From: Lobosporangium transversale
Lineage: Eukaryota > Mortierellomycota > Mortierellomycetes > Mortierellales > Mortierellaceae
Direction of reading: 5' to 3'
DNA: 41,515 bases
NCBI RefSeq assembly: GCF_002105155.1
Contig: NW_019029039.1
Coordinates: forward strand, 197,501 to 239,015
The notes under the pieces were generated by a model, which saw only the letters and a program-made list of their open reading frames with translations, had not been told where the DNA came from and searched no databases. Numbering within the stretch: position 1 is the stretch's first letter; every line of letters starts with the position of its first letter. The translations under genes were made by a program, and so were the position numbers. Below, one piece after another: positions 1-11,700 of this stretch.

Positions 1-223
1 ATCCCACTCTAGAGTAACTGGTAACTAGCAAGGTCTCCCTCTCTTCCTACTCTCTTTCTCTTTCACTTTCTCTCAATTTTCTTTAGATTAGCACTTCTCT
101 TTCATTTACACTTTCAACGAGTCTCATTAATCACAAACGCAATGACCACTGCTAACATGCCTATAAAATGGAAAAAAAAAAAAAAAAAAAAAAAAGTAAA
201 AATAACGACGTTGTTAATGCAGG
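1..223. other. CT-rich segment beyond the 3' end of the first gene
   Basis: This stretch starts with CT-rich sequence (about 35-85) of the kind seen before fungal start codons, followed by an ATG at 142 in a reasonable context (CAAACGCA before it). The frame soon enters a run of about 24 A. It may be the leader and first exon of a plus-strand gene, but continuing right would run it into the last exons of the minus-strand gene at 224-463, so I do not call a CDS. Confidence 0.3.
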
Positions 224-1231
224 TCAGTCAATCTTTTTTTTATGAATCCTCTTCTTTGTCGGTGTCGGATAATCTTTTTTTTTTTTTTTTTTTTTTTAGA
301 AAAATTGATGTCACAAGGAAGGATGTTCTGTTTGTTTGTTTGTTTGTTTGTTTTTTACCAATTACGACGGGGTATTTCTCTTCTATGAACATGATCATCA
401 TCTTTGTTTCTGTAGCCCGATCCAAGTCATGTATGAATAGCTTTCCGGATCCATAGACTGACACTAAAAAAAAAAAAAAAAAAAAAACATTAGTGTATTT
501 CACGGGGCAACATTTGTATCATTCAAGGGGTTAGAGAAACCACAAAAAAGATCATCAAAAGACGTCGACATGTGAGCATTTAGTAACGTTAGCTTAAAAA
601 TGTTCTATGAAGATCCAAAGATGGAAACCAGCTGAGTTTGGGGTAGATCAGGGTAACCTCTGTCTCCATCTTTTTTTCTTCTTCTTTTTCTTCAAAGAGC
701 TTACCCAGAACATTGTGCAATTCAGTCTTCTTAGGCTTAAGTGCTCTCTTCTCTTCCATCTCAGAGCTCTCAGGAGTCTGGGCACTGGACGGAACTCCAT
801 GGGAGCCTTTATTAGTATTATCACTTGTTTCTGCTCCTTTGCCTACGCCTTCTACGCCTTCACCTTCGTCTCCATCAAAACTCAAGGAATGGTCAGAGTC
901 CTCATAGATTGGCACTGGAACAGTGACCACCTTCATCACTAGCATATCCTATACAAAGAGACCACAAAGCGCGTTAGACTATTAGTGATTTAAAAAAAAA
1001 AAATCTCAATGACATACCTGGGCTCGATTTTTTTTTTCTTCATTTCTTTCTTACTCTTTTAGCCATTTCTCGGCTCCTGTCAAGAGCGTTGTATTCTCTG
1101 TCGTGCATGACCATCCGCAATCCCCAAGGACCGATGCCTCGCATTAATATGGTATCAAGTTCTCGTCTCAAAATCAGAATCGCGTTTTGCTAAAAAAAAA
1201 AACCATTGACAAGAAAAAAAGAAAAGAAGAT

Positions 1232-1265
<34 letters not shown>

Positions 1266-1907
1266 CTTGATCCGTTTTCATGGTAAGGATGTAATGATAA
1301 AAACTTTTTCCCTTCTTATTTTACCGTGGTTTTCAGAGCCAAAATATCTGCCTTGTCACTAATGACACCATATTCTGTATCAGTTGAGTCAAGAGTACCA
1401 GCATTGATACGACTTTCATAGTCAACCCATTGTAACTCGTCTTTATAAATTTCCTCTGATGATGTTGGCTCGTGGTGTTCATTTAGTTTTTGCCGTTGAG
1501 ATTGAGATGATACGATGATCTGTTCCTGATCCCTCTTTTGCGGTTGAGTATTTATTGCAATAGGTGATGCATCTTTGAGGGCCTCTGCCTCACGACGCGT
1601 ACGATCACTTTGTTTCTGAAGAACGCGTACACGTTGGGTTTCGAGTGTCAACACCGTGTTTTTTATCGGGATATGGACCGAGGTTCGATCCAAAGAGTGC
1701 ACTATGCAAGAGAAGAAAGTAATATATTATTCGAACATTGTTTTTATATTAGTTTTCTTTTATCATCATTTCATTTTTTTTTTTTTTTTTTTTTTAAATC
1801 TTCTCCATATCTTACTTAGATATGGCTTCTGAATTGAGACACCATATGTATGGGGCTCATCATTGATCATATCATTTTCTTGGACCAAGGAATCGTATTC
1901 AAGTGCC

Positions 1908-1949
<42 letters not shown>

Positions 1950-3500
1950 ACTTGTCGTTGGTTCTCTTGGGTTATCTTTTGTCATAGTTGGTCACAAACT
2001 GGGAAAAAAAAAAACCTAGTGGTTGTACAAAAAGTAAACCACACGCAAAAACATCTTATCTGACACGTGGACTCTAAACTATTATCAGCTTCCTTTTCTT
2101 CCTTACGAGCCATGGTTTGCCTAACAGCCATTTTTTGTTTCCAGTTTTTAGATCGGTTGATTCGGTGGCGATCGTGGCTTGATATTTCCAGGTTCGACGG
2201 TATTCTTGAACTTGTCCCATTAAAACGTGAAGGTCCTCGCTTGATGATCACATTTTCATAAAATAAAAATGACACGCGTTATGATGTTTAGTTATTTAGT
2301 TACTTTGTTATTTACAGCATTAAAGTATTAAAGTATTGAAGTAATGAAGTATTAAGTACTAAATGAATTGATCGATGGGTATCAAATATTAATCTGTGAC
2401 AAATCACTGTTTATTATTTTTTGCTTGATCAAATTACTTTTCTTTTCTTTTTTTTATGCCACTTTCCGCCTCTCCCCTATTTTTCGCATTATTTATGCAT
2501 GTCCTTTTCTCTCTTTCTATTCGTCCGCCATTGATACACACATGGGCAAAATGTGTGACCCAGCGAAAAATGCAAACACAGATATAGTTTACAAGAAGGA
2601 AAAAAAAAACTATCCTTACCTTGGTGAGATAGAAGGAATAGTGGCCAAATAGCTCATTCGGTAAGGTACATTTCTCTTCTCTTCGCATGCTAGAATACAT
2701 CCGTTTTTTTTTTTTTTTTTTGTTTTTTTTGTTTGTGTATTTGAAATCATCAGAATCGCATATACTTTAAAGTCTATACAAGCACATTTTATACACCTTA
2801 CTTGAACTGGGTCCCTGTGCTCCTGATAAAAGTGAATATGGATTGCTTGGCGAGGTCACATCAGGTTTGAGTTGTGGCAGTTTAAGTGATCGAAACAAGA
2901 CCGTGTCGCCCAATCTATTTGAAACGAAGCGTTATTTGGTATTCACATGAATATCGCCATGTGTGTGCACAGGCACCTCTCAGCAAAGGAAATAAGAAAA
3001 AATCGTCCGTGCACTTTATGTCATTTCCCATACCGCTTTCCACTCTTACCTCGAATATAAGAAAGTGTCATGTTCAAGACTAAAGTCCTTAATGGGTGTC
3101 GATCCAGGAAGAATATAGTCAAAGCTTAAAAAGGGTACATGGACATGACACGTTTCTTTGACACTTATTTGACACTCTAATATTGAAGAAAATAAAAATT
3201 ATATATAAAAAGGTGTGTCTGCAGATGATTGAGAAAGATGATCCATTAAGGATTTATGAATATATATGTTTTTTACCTTCTTTCAGTTCTGGACCGTTTC
3301 TCTGAAATGTCCCGAAATGGTAGACGCGACTATGATATGTGACACGTTCCTCTTCAACGAGTTTGTAGACAACTGCCAAACGAATAGATTCTCGGTCCCT
3401 TTTAGAGTCTGCTTCTTTTGGAAGAGGGCGCCTTGACAATGATGAATGGATGATCGGTCCTGGAAATCTGTGTGCATACATCAGCTCCCACGCTGTCAAG

Positions 3501-3540
<40 letters not shown>

Positions 3541-4219
3541 AGCTTAATTCGTATCCGTCCTTCAAGCGCCTCTTCTCTTCTAAAACTAATGATCTAGTGA
3601 AATACATAAAAAAGGAACAGTTCTTACGCGCTGACTTGTCGCTCTTTAGTGCATCACTCAGTCTTCTCCTGTATTGTCGAAGGTAGCCTAATGCCAGAGC
3701 AACGTCACAGCAACACTTTAAGTAAAAAATAGAAAAAAAAAGCCTGCTTGTCATCTGATCGCTGATCAACAAAAACCAACCTGGTCCACATTCGCTTATC
3801 TCATGCCAAATATTCGTCATCCAAATCCATTGTTCCTCATCGTCTTTTTCTCCTTCTTTCCCCGCTGCTGCTCCTCTTTTCATCTTTTCGTTGTTGGGAC
3901 TTTTGTCAGCCTTCTCCTGTTGCGTTGTTGATTTTGATCCTAGATGCCATTGGTTCATGAACGCTGGTTTGTTTCTTTTCAAAAAGTGTTTGCTTTCTTC
4001 CTTTGTATTGGTTACTGCTGCTGACGCTACATCTTGAGTGAAATCATGAACACCCGATATTTCCAGATATGTCTTATCAGGGAGAGTCCAATAATCGATT
4101 TCGTCCGAACATCTCGCAATCACCACAGGAAAATCATAGCCATTTCCATGTAAAATGATAAACAGGAATATGACTGTAAGACCACAGGCCAGCATCCCGA
4201 GCGGACGCCATGGTAACAT
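224..4219 (-). CDS. unrecognised membrane-anchored protein, about 12 exons
   Basis: I do not recognise this family. The start at 4219 opens with a hydrophobic segment (about residues 8-26, LGMLACGLTVIFLFIILHG) that fits one signal anchor. Exons read by phase and splice consensus are 4219-3628, 3492-3277, 3087-3050, 2914-2802, 2652-2620, 2235-2107, 1701-1325, 1189-1055, 948-705, 463-359 and 273-224. The junction between 3277 and 3087 does not keep phase without another small exon, perhaps near 3165-3200. All other joins keep phase. The product is about 690 residues: the anchor, a Lys/Glu-rich stretch, a segment with RLGDTVLFRS, a charged middle, then RRELDTILMRGIGPWGLRM, DMLVMKVVTVPVP, an acidic Ser-rich loop and a basic tail (KKRIHKKKID). 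It lies 250 bases downstream of CTNNBL1 on the same strand. The scattered conserved-looking blocks suggest a real but uncharacterised protein. Confidence 0.6.
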
Positions 4220-4468
4220 TGTCGATATAAAAAGAGAAAAAAATGGACTCTATCCTGTCTTGATGTCTTGTTGAAACGATGAGGAAATGTCTTTCAAGAA
4301 TGAAGGAAGGAGAATGGTGTTTGGAAAGGCAATGGATGGTCTTTGTAAGTAAGCAACCAGTGGCTTGGGAGTATGTACGCTTTGACGCACAAAGATTAAT
4401 TGATTATTACATGAAAGATGGATTATGGAATATGAATTGCATTTGTTTATGAAGGGACAAAGCATAGT

Positions 4469-4776
4469 TTATTCTAAGAGATTCAAAACATACTGCACAA
4501 ACTCTTTTGCCTCCAATGCCTCGAGCGCCAACTCCTCCTCTTGTGTAAGTTCTGTGTCTGTGCTGATCGCAGTGACCTCTCCTTCCTCTACTTCCGATGA
4601 TGCTTCATTGTTATTGGATTCGTTCAAAGGTCCTGAGCCAGATTGAGATAAGAGTTTAGTCCGTGCTCCCTCTGCTAGGGCTGTGTTGACTTCAAGGCCA
4701 TCCAGATATGCTATTATCAATTATTATAAATATAAAGGCTAGAAATTAGTAAATTCGTTAACGCAGGCTTTTAACC

Positions 4777-4810
<34 letters not shown>

Positions 4811-6477
4811 TTGCAAGTTCTGCCTAATATCATCCAAAGATTGACCTCTCCTGTTCAAAAGTGTTCTAATCCTGATCTTAATTTCGCTTTCATCACCTTC
4901 CTTCTTGGCTTCAGTCTCTTCGTCTAGGTCCAAGTTCTCTGCACACAAATGTGCCAAGATTAAATCGATCAATTGCATCATATACAGTCCTGCATCGAGA
5001 CGTTCCAGCGCTCGGAGAGGTTCCATCTCTGCAATCCCTTCTTCATCAAGCTCTTGTTCCTTGTTCTCCTGTTCAATCTTTTCATCCAATGCTTTCAACC
5101 GGGCTTCATAGCCCTCCCGCAAATCCAAGAGTCGTTCCAATTTAGCATAGTCGTCCTCCACAAATTTACGAACCACTCGCAGTCTGTGTCCTGATTCCAA
5201 TGGTAGGTTACGGACCAGTGATGCCATGATGCCAATAATATGCTCCTCTTCTTCAACTTCTGAGAAAGATTTATAGGCTTTCTTGAGCTTGTCTACACCC
5301 TGTTTAATGTTAAAAGAAAGCAATTTTCAGCCAAAAGGAAAAAAAAAAAAAAAAAAAGCTTGACTAATGCAATTCCCATTTTTTTTTTTTTACCTTTCGT
5401 GAAAAGATGGAGAACAAAGTCTTGAGGCCCATAATCTCAACAAAACGTAAACAATTGGCTGTGCCTGATTTAGTCGACATGGCATAGTCCAATACCTTAA
5501 CTGCCTTGATACGGGCCATCTTTTTCTCCTTGATCATGATCACCATCAGTTCAATCCCTTCACCTTCCAAAAACAATCTCTTATTCTCTTTCTCCGCCAG
5601 AGCAGAACATAATCCGTCAAATAAGTTCTCCATCATTTCGATTTCATCAGGGTCCTTTGGATCCTTGCGCTTATACACTGCCAGTAACTGCAGTAAGTCG
5701 TCAATACCACCTTGCTTTCCAAGAGCCATTCTGTTTTCTGTAAAAATTTAAAATAGGGTCGATTCCATACGATAATAGCGCAGATATGATTTTGGAATAA
5801 CGAGGTATATATTTTTAGTATCATCGTTAATTGTCCTCGGTCGCAAGGAAAAACAAAAAAGGCAATTTAGATTTTTTACCTGAGCTATTTTGCAATAGGA
5901 TCGCCAAGAGCTCGCTACAATATTGCTTATTTGAATCGAATGCTTTGACTTTCAATCGATTGATAATCCAAGGTAGGAGTTGACTCTTGGCTACGATTTT
6001 ATCCGACATGGAAGGATCGATTGATGTCAAATTTTCAAAAATTGCCAATATGTTGAAAACACCCTGTCGGTCATTTGTTTCTTCTTCATCCAGTCGATTT
6101 AAATTCTGAACCAACAGATCCAATAATCCTTGGTCAACTAAATGGTCCACAAAGAGCTTCATCCCTCTTTCGCCTTCATCCTCTTCTTGATCCTGTTCTT
6201 GTTCTACGTTCAACACTTCTTCATCCGTTAGTTCCTTAAGAAGTTCAATCGTGTCAATTGAAATATCCGGGTTTTCATGAGAAAGAAGTGAGAGAATAGA
6301 TGATGTAGTGCCCAGTTCGATTAGAACAGGGTAGTAATGAGGAGCTTGTGTCATGGCCATAAGACGTTTAATTTCCTCATCAAGGTCCGTTTCTGACTCC
6401 ATAAATCTAGGAAGATACAAATACTACATTAGGTATTATCTTACAATAGGGGAAAAAAAATATCTCATGGGGGTAAC

Positions 6478-6515
<38 letters not shown>

Positions 6516-6733
6516 ACTTACTTGGTTGGATCATCTGGGTATTTTACACGCATTTCCTGGTTTTTGCTGATCGCCTTTTCAAACTTGAGAATCATTTTGC
6601 GCACTGACGAGAGATCAAATTTTTCCTACAAATTTAAATACAAGAAACCGCAGAATAAAGTATTAACATATTAGGGCAATTAATTAAAAGTTATTTCCTC
6701 ATTTTTTTTCTTTTTCGATCTCTTTTTAAAGAC

Positions 6734-6764
<31 letters not shown>

Positions 6765-7325
6765 CATTATCGTTATCCTTATTTACCTCTTCAGGATCGA
6801 TTTCATCCACATAGTCCAAAATATCCTTTTGATCCCTTGTCAGTCCATCACCAAAGAATCGTCCGTCTTCATCTTCTTCTTCGGGATTTGCAACTCCCTC
6901 ATATTTAGCCATTGATTCACCTCTCCCTTCATCTTCATCCTCTATAGAGACAGTAGTACGTCTTTTCGATGATGATGATCCTTCACCATTGTCAGGTACT
7001 TCAAAACTTCGTCCTGTAAGCTCCTCATAACTGGCATGGCGCGCATTCTTTCGATATAGCTCCTCAGGAGACAGAAGTTTACGCTTTGTTCCAGCTTTAC
7101 TGGCAGGCGCTGTCGGTGTCTATTAAAGCAGATAGAGATTAATCTCCTTGTTGTGAATTTTTTTTTTTTTATTTCTTAGGTTCCATCACTTTTCAACCTT
7201 TTATTATTTTTGGATTCGAGCAACGATGGTGATGTTGGTAACGATGAAGACGAGAATTATTTCAAATCTGGTAAATTCCCGAGCTTTTCTTTTTCTAATA
7301 CCTTGAAAATGCTGTCAATGTCCAT
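4469..7325 (-). CDS. CTNNBL1: beta-catenin-like protein 1 (spliceosome-associated)
   Basis: CTNNBL1 is a nuclear armadillo-like protein that associates with the Prp19/CDC5L complex of the spliceosome. Seven exons fit by phase: 7325-7302, 7119-6787, 6625-6522, 6406-5880, 5737-5394, 5299-4810 and 4710-4469, giving 687 residues. The family signatures are clear: SSVRKMILKFEKAISKNQE, KFMESETDLDEEI, YCSELLAILLQ, GGIDDLLQLLAVYKRKDP, EMMENLFDGLCS, GEGIELM, and RRLDAGLYMMQ-like LERLDAGLYMMQLIDLILAH. The protein is longer than the human one (about 563 residues), from an acidic N-terminus and a Glu-rich C-terminal extension after the armadillo core. Intron 2 holds an ATT repeat, and three introns carry long A runs in the sense strand, two of them directly after the donor. 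The start sits in a short first exon (MDIDSIFK); it is the first ATG that joins in phase to the next exon. Confidence 0.93.
6738..6764. repeat. (ATT)n microsatellite in CTNNBL1 intron 2
   Basis: About nine copies of ATT lie just inside the donor side of the second CTNNBL1 intron. In the minus frame they would read as a poly-Asn run, but the exon ends before them at a GTAAAT donor (exon edge 6787). Confidence 0.85.
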
Positions 7326-7676
7326 GATTTTATAATGTCGGCCGACTGAGAAGGAAAGAGTTTACATGCAATGTCCCCCTTGTTCAAGAGACGTGGAGCA
7401 GGATTGGACTGTTTCTGTGATCCAACGAAGCCACAACATTTTTTTTTTTTTTTTTTAACTGGCTGCGGAAGGAGGCTGCGTTTGGGCAAAGCACAAATCA
7501 AGATTGGAATTTAAACGTTTTTTTTTATTGCTTGATATGCTGATGATTTGAGTATGCTATTGAAGGATAAGATGGCTACTATTCCTTTCTTTTTTTTTTT
7601 TTTTTTGCATTACTATATTAATATACTAGAGAAAAGGAAGAGAGGAGAAGAGAGGAGGGAAGAGAAGAAACTTTTT
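7326..7676. other. spacer between CTNNBL1 and DPH3
   Basis: This spacer holds the CTNNBL1 upstream region and the 3' flank of DPH3. It contains T runs near 7439-7456 and 7588-7606, and a purine-rich tract (GAGGAGAAGAGAGGAGGGAAG) near 7640. I see no conserved coding sequence. Confidence 0.6.
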
Positions 7677-8156
7677 TTAAGCAGCAACTGGCTCTGGGAG
7701 TGTATCTGTTGCTTTGGTCAGAATAAACGTACTCTCTTCATCATCCTCGCCTGCGAAATCATCTGGATCGTAGATGACCCGAATCAGGAGCGAGCAGCTC
7801 GGACATCTTGCAATATCCTCACCGTCCTGAAGCTCCTCCTTTGTGATCTGGAAACGGTCTCCACATGGACAAGGATAAAAGTAGATGTCTTCATCCTCAT
7901 CATACTCAAAATCCTATAAAAATGAAAAATAAAATACAAAAGGGTAAAAATAAGTAACTATTCTTAATAATAATAATAATAATGAGGATGTATAAAGAAG
8001 TGAAAAAGTTGATTTGGGTTTGAGGTGAATTCATGTTGCATGAATGCTGCGAAATAAATTTTGATTGTAAACAGGGAAATTAAATGCACAAAAAAAAAAT
8101 TGAGAGGAGAGAGAGAAACATGCCTCGATCTCGATTTCGTCGTAAAAGGAGGTCAT
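7677..8156 (-). CDS. DPH3: diphthamide biosynthesis protein 3 (CSL zinc finger)
   Basis: DPH3 is the small zinc/iron protein that donates electrons to Dph1-Dph2 in the first step of diphthamide synthesis on elongation factor 2. It also links to Elongator function (KTI11 in yeast). Exon 1 is 8156-8124 (11 codons, [11 protein letters not shown]) and exon 2 is 7913-7677, together 89 residues, the usual size. The CSL motif is intact: [11 protein letters not shown] gives Cys26 and Cys28, and [13 protein letters not shown] gives Cys48 and Cys51. The intron acceptor is a normal TATAG. The donor that keeps the frame is GAG followed by GCATGT, so this looks like a GC-AG intron. The nearby GT (two bases on) would create a stop just after the junction. 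The short Ala-ending tail is not conserved. Confidence 0.95.
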
Positions 8157-8728
8157 ATCCAATGCTGCTGTGTTTCGTCAATACTTCGAATGTGTATGGC
8201 GATGCAAAGCCGAAAGGATGCAAAGAAAGAGTGATGAAGTTCCTTGAATGCAACAAAAAAAGGAGAAAAAACGACTTTGTCATGTGATCAATACAATTGG
8301 ACAATAGTCACGTGGAAAAGTTTTGGGCGAAATATCGCCTATGGGGGCAGTCTATCGTTCTGATGTACTGGTTTTTTCAGTAAAAATCGATAAGTTTTTA
8401 CTTTTTTTTTTTTTTTTTTTTTTTACCGATGTTTAAGTGAAAAAAACTTCAAGTTCATATGTTCAGTACATCAGTACGATACACTGTATGGAGTATGTCG
8501 GTCTAAATTGGAGGAGCTCAATCTATTCTTTTCTTTCCTATTAAAGTCATTCATTAGTTGAAGTATTGAATAAAAAAGCAATGGTTGATATCACGCAATA
8601 TCAAACTTAACGTGTCAAGTCATCCATGCAAAAGACATGTACAAAGCTATTCGATTTTTATATGATGATTAATCAATAAATATCCTTCCAATTCATAAAC
8701 TTCAGTGCCATGTTGTTTACTGATCCCT
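8157..8728. other. spacer with an inverted-repeat element
   Basis: This is the DPH3 upstream region on the left and the NLR 3' flank on the right. The middle is occupied by the inverted-repeat element at 8348-8486. The stretch 8630-8728 is recognisably similar to 17005-17110, so the 3' flank of the NLR gene was copied together with its relic. Confidence 0.6.
8348..8486. mobile_element. hAT-like MITE, 139 bases, with terminal inverted repeats
   Basis: The left end (8348-8370) reads CAGTCTATCGTTCTGATG and continues TACTG. The reverse complement of the right end (8464-8486) matches it at 21 of 23 positions. The flanking 8-mers TATGGGGG (8340-8347) and TATGGAGT (8487-8494) agree at 6 of 8 positions, which fits a decayed 8-base target duplication. 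CAG-starting ends and 8-base duplications are typical of hAT elements. There is no coding capacity, and the centre is a run of about 23 T. The two arms also pair weakly inside the terminal repeats (TTTTTTCAGTAAAAATCGAT against its counterpart). Family assignment is an inference. Confidence 0.6.
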
Positions 8729-11700
8729 TTAGTCATCGCGAGGTCTGCATAAAATGACATGTGCGAAGTTGCATTCGTTGCACACACTGTACTTGAACTG
8801 ATAGTCTTTGATCGATCTACTTGATGCTACCGTTGTCAACGGTAACCCTTCTCTCGAAGTCATTGTCTCTGAAGCTGCTTCTACTGGGTCTTGATGATAA
8901 CTCACTTGACTAGAAGGAGCTTCAAGGTTGGATGGCTTAGATGGAGCCACTGCAATCTGTTTATATGCTTCCTGTACGATCAAAGAAAGGGATTGCTCGC
9001 CCATAGCTCCTCGTTGCTCCAGGAGCTTCCTGTTGACTTCACCCAACCCACTTACATCTTGAATACGCATGTTGCGAGCATTAAGAGTCGTTTGTCTAGT
9101 GCTCCATTTCAAGCGGTACTGATACTGATCGTTCCCCTTCACAATCTGCCACATCTTAAGAGAGCCATCTGTACATCCTGTGACCAGTAAGTAATAGCCT
9201 TCTTCAGCGGCAGCCCATACAAGTGTTTTAACATATCCGCCTTCAGATAGGATTTTAACCAGACATTGACCTGTCTCCGGATCCCATACTCGCACTGTCA
9301 TGTCTTCACTACCCGAGGCAATGTACTTTCCATCAGACGAATAGGCTATCTCAGTGATCTTCTCGGTGTGCCCAAAGAGTGCATGCGATACTGCTCCCGA
9401 TTCCATATCTATCATATTAACTCGCCAATCTGGACACACGTCAGTCATCCATCGACTACATGGTGAGAATGGCCCTCCTCCTCCTCCATACTGCCCAAAT
9501 TGAGTTATGTAGCGAAGCCCGCCCGTTCCTGCGTCCCGTACTTGAAGGCCATCAGAGTTGTGGCCACGATATATCACTATCTTTCGACTATCAGGCGTGT
9601 ATCCGAAATAATAGCCGACTCTTGTCTCATCCTTTATTTCATATTGAAGGTCTCCTGACTGGGCTGACCAGACTCTGAGGGTGCCATTCCCATCATAGGA
9701 AGCAATGTAGTGACCATCGGGCGAGAATGCTACACACCTTACAGTTGCATTATGCCCCCGTAGAGTGTGATTGAGCTCCCCAGTTCGTGCATCCCATACA
9801 GTGACCTGTCCAGATATATGACCACAGGCAATTTGGTGGCCAATGGGTGAGATATCAAATGTCCAGATGTTATCGCCTTGTTCGCCTTGTGCCTCCAAGG
9901 TATGAACGGCTTGCCCTGTTCGAGCATCCCAAAGGTAGACACACGGAGTTGCGTGGGAATAAGGATAATGGCAAGAGACAAGCAACTGACCATCAGATGA
10001 ATACTTCATCTCGGTTGTGTATCCACCGTAGCTTTGCAAAACATGAATGAGCTGTCCTGTCCATGTATCCCATATACGTACTGTTCCATCACTACTACTT
10101 GAGGCTATCTGCTGTCCACACGGCGAAATAATAACACGGTAGACAGGATTCAGATGGCTCTGTGAGCCGTGGTAAGATTGCTGTAATCGAGTATCCCAAA
10201 GGCGTATTGTTTTGTCTCCGCTGAAGGATGCAACTTGGTAGCTGTTTGGTGAATATGCTACACAGTTTATAAAATCAGAGTGGCCATAGAAGGTATTTAT
10301 GAGTTGCCCAGACCTTGCATCCCAAAGCCGTATTGTTCTGTCCCTACTGTAGGTTGCCAGTTGTTCTCCATTTGGCGAATATTTCAGGTCCATGATACTA
10401 GCAGAGTGTCCTTCAAGAGTATGAATGCGCTTTCCTATTTGTATATTCCATTGAAACGCTGTCATCCTGGCGAACGAAGCAGCGAATTTTCCGTCAGGTG
10501 ATAAATGGATACCTCTGACCTCGTGGCTATGACTCAAGAGAAATTTCTTTTGACGAGATACGACATCCCACACGTATAGGCAACAATCCTTATAGCAACG
10601 AGATATGATTTCTCGGCCATTAGGTGAATACAGAATTTGCTCAATCATTGACTCATGGCCTTCCAATATCAGTGTCTGTTGTCCTGACACCGCATCCCAC
10701 AGCCGTAGTATCTTGTCATCGCCGCCAGTTGCAATCTGGAGCCCACTGGCCGAATATGCCATACTTCTCACAGCACCAGTATGGCCCTTTAACATGTATT
10801 TGAGTATGCCTGATTGGGTGTCCCACACTCGCACTGACCCATCACTGCTTGCTGAGGCAAGACTGTTCCCGCTTGGAGAGTACACTACACAATAGACATA
10901 GTCTGCATAGGTCATTAATCTGTGAACCAATGCTCTTGATTTTGTATCCCATATAGACACAGCATCTTTAAGGTGGCTCCAGGAGGCGGCATGTCGACTG
11001 TCTGGTGAGTATATAAGCCTGTCGCCGACCTCACGGCCCTCCAGAACCAAAAGCTTCTTCCATGTTGATGTATTATATACGACAATTGCGCTGCCGCCTG
11101 GCCCATTATCGATAATTGCAGCAAGTGTTCTGCCATCAGGAGAATATGACCCTCTCAATACCCTGCCGCTTTCTTCGAGAAGTGGCCATTCTCCAAACTG
11201 AACACCTGCCATCTTTGCTCCGCTCAAGTTTGCTTCACGGAGCCAACAATTCTGTAAGTTGACCTTTCTTAAATCTGCTCTTTGTAACTGAGCGAACTCA
11301 AACATACCGTAGCTGAGGTCTGCTCCTGGGATTTGGATACCTTGCAAGTCCGCTTTGATGAACGACTCACCTGCCCGGACCAAAATTGTCATCGCATTGG
11401 CTGCCGCTATCCGCCACTTGCTGTCGCCCTTCGAGAGTTCCACATATGTATATAGCTGTTTTTTGAACACTGGTTCAAGGCGAACACGGTCCTCCAGAAA
11501 CTGAATGATCGATAGCTCATCTACAAGGCTTCTCCATACTAAAGGTGATGTCTCATCGACTTTGGTTGAGTCAACCCCTTGCTCCACCTCATTGGTATCT
11601 ATGCCTTCGAAACTATACACTGAACTAATACTTTGTCGGCGTGAAGTCGAGGTTGCCGCTTTTCCTTTATCCTTTGCTGAAGCACTCGTTGCTGGTTGTG

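Noticed and set aside
142-456. Open frame from the ATG at 142
   Set aside because: It is mostly poly-Lys and poly-Phe from homopolymers and overlaps the last two exons of the minus-strand gene.
3715-3780. Possible intron inside the first exon of the leftmost gene
   Set aside because: The donor-like CCAG/GTTGGT and acceptor-like AAAG/TGTTGC do not keep phase; the frame is open straight through.
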